A DNA stretch of 6,792 bases, taken from contig JALHUC010000558.1 in NCBI GenBank assembly GCA_022865845.1, forward strand, positions 1 through 6,792, read 5' to 3'. A program made the position numbers and the translations under genes. The notes beneath the pieces were generated by a model, which was not told where the DNA came from, made no database searches, and saw nothing but the letters and a program-made list of their open reading frames with translations. Below are positions 5,706-6,792 of this stretch, in pieces. How positions within the stretch are numbered: position 1 is the stretch's first letter; every line of letters starts with the position of its first letter. The stretch is from a bacterium. GTDB lineage: Bacteria; BMS3Abin14.

Positions 5706-6242
5706 ATGGGGATAAAGACCGCCTATATCGGTCTGGGAAGCAACCTTGGTGACAGGGTCCTGGCCCTTGATAGGGCTGTGAATAAGCTGAAAACAGTTGA
5801 GGATACCCGGTATATCGCTCTGTCTGGCCTTTACGAAACATCGCCTGTGGGTGTGGAGGGAGGACAGTTCCTCAACGCCGTTGCCGCGATGGAAACCGGG
5901 TTGGGACCCGAAGAGCTCCTGAGAACGCTACTAGGCATTGAAACAGCCATGGGCAGAGTTCGGGGACAGGAAATGGACGGATGGAGGAATATAGACCTTG
6001 ACCTTCTGCTTCTCGGAAATACCACAGTAGAAGAAAAAAACATTATCGTTCCTCACCCACGCATGCTCCACCGAAGGTTCGTCATGGAACCACTTGCCGA
6101 ACTGGCGCCCGACCTGAAAATATCGCTCTCCGGAATAACCGCTTCTGAGGCAGCTTCAGACCTGGCTATCCAGCATCCAGAGCAGATAATAAGACGGTTG
6201 GGAACGTTGGAGGAACTTAATAAATTACGGATTGAGGATTGA
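5706..6242 (+). CDS. folK: 2-amino-4-hydroxy-6-hydroxymethyldihydropteridine pyrophosphokinase (HPPK)
   Basis: FolK transfers pyrophosphate from ATP to 6-hydroxymethyl-7,8-dihydropterin, the step before dihydropteroate synthase in folate synthesis. The 178-residue product shows the family N-terminus AYIGLGSNLGDR (6-17), SxLYETSPVG (40-49), QFLNAV (54-59), the metal-binding aspartates D97 and D99 in DLDLLLLG, and VPHPRMLHRRFVMEPLAELAP (115-135). R84 and R94 align with E. coli R82 and R92. In the signature region, E. coli R88, W89 and P91 are replaced by M90, D91 and W93, which is unusual. The start lies 1 nt after the dapL stop; the nearest purine-rich site is GGAG at 5687-5690, 15 nt away, so translation probably depends on coupling with dapL. 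The last codons (RIED) and the stop fall within a GGATTGA heptamer array. Confidence 0.95.
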   Translation: MGIKTAYIGLGSNLGDRVLALDRAVNKLKTVEDTRYIALSGLYETSPVGVEGGQFLNAVAAMETGLGPEELLRTLLGIETAMGRVRGQEMDGWRNIDLDLLLLGNTTVEEKNIIVPHPRMLHRRFVMEPLAELAPDLKISLSGITASEAASDLAIQHPEQIIRRLGTLEELNKLRIED

Positions 6243-6288
6243 GGATTAATGTCATTAATTCTCAATTCGGGACCCGGAACTCGGAACT
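6229..6288 (+). repeat. Heptamer-repeat and palindrome region 3 at the folK 3' end
   Basis: Three 7-mers, GGATTGA, GGATTGA and GGATTAA (6229-6249), contain the last folK codons and its stop. A near-perfect palindrome follows: 6238-6250 pairs with 6254-6266 (13 bp, one G-U). Then come three more 7-mers: CGGGACC, CGGAACT, CGGAACT (6268-6288), running into TTTTCTT. The palindrome could serve as a weak terminator for the lysine-folK unit, but the U-rich run is about 20 nt downstream of its stem. Confidence 0.7.
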
Positions 6289-6298
6289 TTTTCTTCTG

Positions 6299-6327
6299 TT
6301 GTCAATCGCCCAATGTAGTCTTATAAT
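6299..6327 (+). promoter_or_regulatory. Near-consensus sigma70 promoter for the deoxynucleoside kinase gene
   Basis: TTGTCA (6299-6304, one mismatch from TTGACA), a 17-bp spacer, and a perfect TATAAT (6322-6327). This is the best promoter match in the window. The expected start near 6334 is only about 6 nt before the ATG at 6340, which implies a nearly leaderless transcript. Confidence 0.62.
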
Positions 6328-6339
6328 TATGGACCGGTA

Positions 6340-6792
6340 ATGGCAGATAAAAAGTACATCGTTGTAGAGGGACCCATCGGGGTCGGCAAGACGAGCATGG
6401 TTCAGATGCTTGGTGAAGAGTTCGCGTCCAGGGTGGTCCTGGAAAAAGCAGCGGAAAACCCATTTCTTCCCAAGTTCTATACGAACCCTTCGGGCTTTGC
6501 CTTCCAGACCCAGATGTTTTTCCTTCTGAGCAGGTACCAGCAGCTGCGCGAACTGGCTCAGCAGGAACTCTTCAGCCAGAGTATTATCTGTGATTACCTG
6601 TTCGCCAAAGACAGGATCTTTGCATCGGTCAACCTTGATGAGGACGAACTGGTACTTTACCAGCAGATCTACTCACTGCTGGACCAGAGAATCCCGAAAC
6701 CGGACCTCGTCATTTATCTCCAGTCGCCAACGGAGGTACTTCAGCAGCGTATCCGAATGAGAGGCCGGAGTTACGAGAGAGAGATAAGCCGG
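6340..6792 (+). CDS. Deoxynucleoside kinase family protein, N-terminal part (runs off window)
   Basis: This family phosphorylates deoxyadenosine, deoxyguanosine or other deoxynucleosides with ATP for dNTP salvage. The frame is open from ATG 6340 to the window edge (151 residues; relatives are roughly 200-220). It shows a Walker A loop GPIGVGKTS (11-19), a glutamate region LEKAAENPFLPKFY (34-47), QTQMFFLLSRYQQ (56-68), DYLFAKDRIFA (85-95) in the place of the usual substrate/DRS region, and the start of an arginine-rich LID, RIRMRGRSYER (137-147). Which nucleoside is used cannot be told. No Shine-Dalgarno sequence precedes the ATG; instead a promoter ends 12 nt upstream. A mini-frame ATG-GAC-CGG-TAA (6329-6340) overlaps the start by one base. 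In some bacteria this kinase is found beside or fused to HPPK, consistent with folK just upstream. Confidence 0.88.
   Translation, partial: MADKKYIVVEGPIGVGKTSMVQMLGEEFASRVVLEKAAENPFLPKFYTNPSGFAFQTQMFFLLSRYQQLRELAQQELFSQSIICDYLFAKDRIFASVNLDEDELVLYQQIYSLLDQRIPKPDLVIYLQSPTEVLQQRIRMRGRSYEREISR

Noticed and set aside
6238..6292. Classical intrinsic terminator after folK
   Set aside because: The palindrome is AT-rich with almost no loop, and the U-rich run comes about 20 nt after the stem, so it does not meet the usual pattern.

Overview
The window is ordinary-looking bacterial chromosome, with every recognisable gene on the + strand. It carries a complete five-enzyme route from aspartate semialdehyde to lysine via the diaminopimelate aminotransferase (DapL) branch: lysA, dapF, dapA, dapB and dapL. 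This cluster lies between the tail of an arginine gene (argH) plus a tiny lipoprotein gene on the left, and folK plus the start of a deoxynucleoside kinase on the right. A lipoprotein of the LptM/YifL type implies a Gram-negative cell with an LPS outer membrane. The argH-lysA-dap-dapL arrangement and the DapL route recall Desulfobacterota/Desulfuromonadota-like bacteria (former Deltaproteobacteria). That placement is inference and would need a protein search.

Layout. 1-114 is the C-terminus of argH. 83-244 is a 53-residue lipoprotein overlapping argH in another frame. 245-418 is a leader region with a candidate promoter and a 9-bp-stem hairpin. 419-1702 is lysA. 1703-1811 holds a heptamer-repeat element and half of a 21-bp inverted repeat. 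1812-2654 is dapF, 2656-3528 dapA (1 nt apart), 3611-4405 dapB. 4406-4537 is a second heptamer-repeat element. 4538-5704 is dapL, 5706-6242 folK (1 nt apart). 6243-6339 holds a third heptamer/palindrome region and a strong sigma70-type promoter. 6340 to the edge is a truncated deoxynucleoside kinase. No stretch longer than 300 bases lacks a gene.

How the genes work together. DapA condenses aspartate semialdehyde with pyruvate. DapB reduces the product to tetrahydrodipicolinate. DapL aminates this directly to LL-diaminopimelate, replacing the succinylase steps DapD/DapC/DapE. DapF epimerises it to the meso form used for peptidoglycan, and LysA decarboxylates meso-DAP to lysine. The two last-acting enzymes are encoded first. 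FolK (folate pathway) and the nucleoside kinase (dNTP salvage) are metabolically separate passengers.

The enzymes are textbook. What deserves a second look is the DNA between them: a long hairpin enclosing the dapF ribosome-binding site and start, 7-nt-unit repeat elements at three gene ends (running into the lysA and folK coding ends), a promoter so close to the kinase start codon that the mRNA would be nearly leaderless, and an altered signature motif in FolK. I do not see a novel defence or mobile system here.
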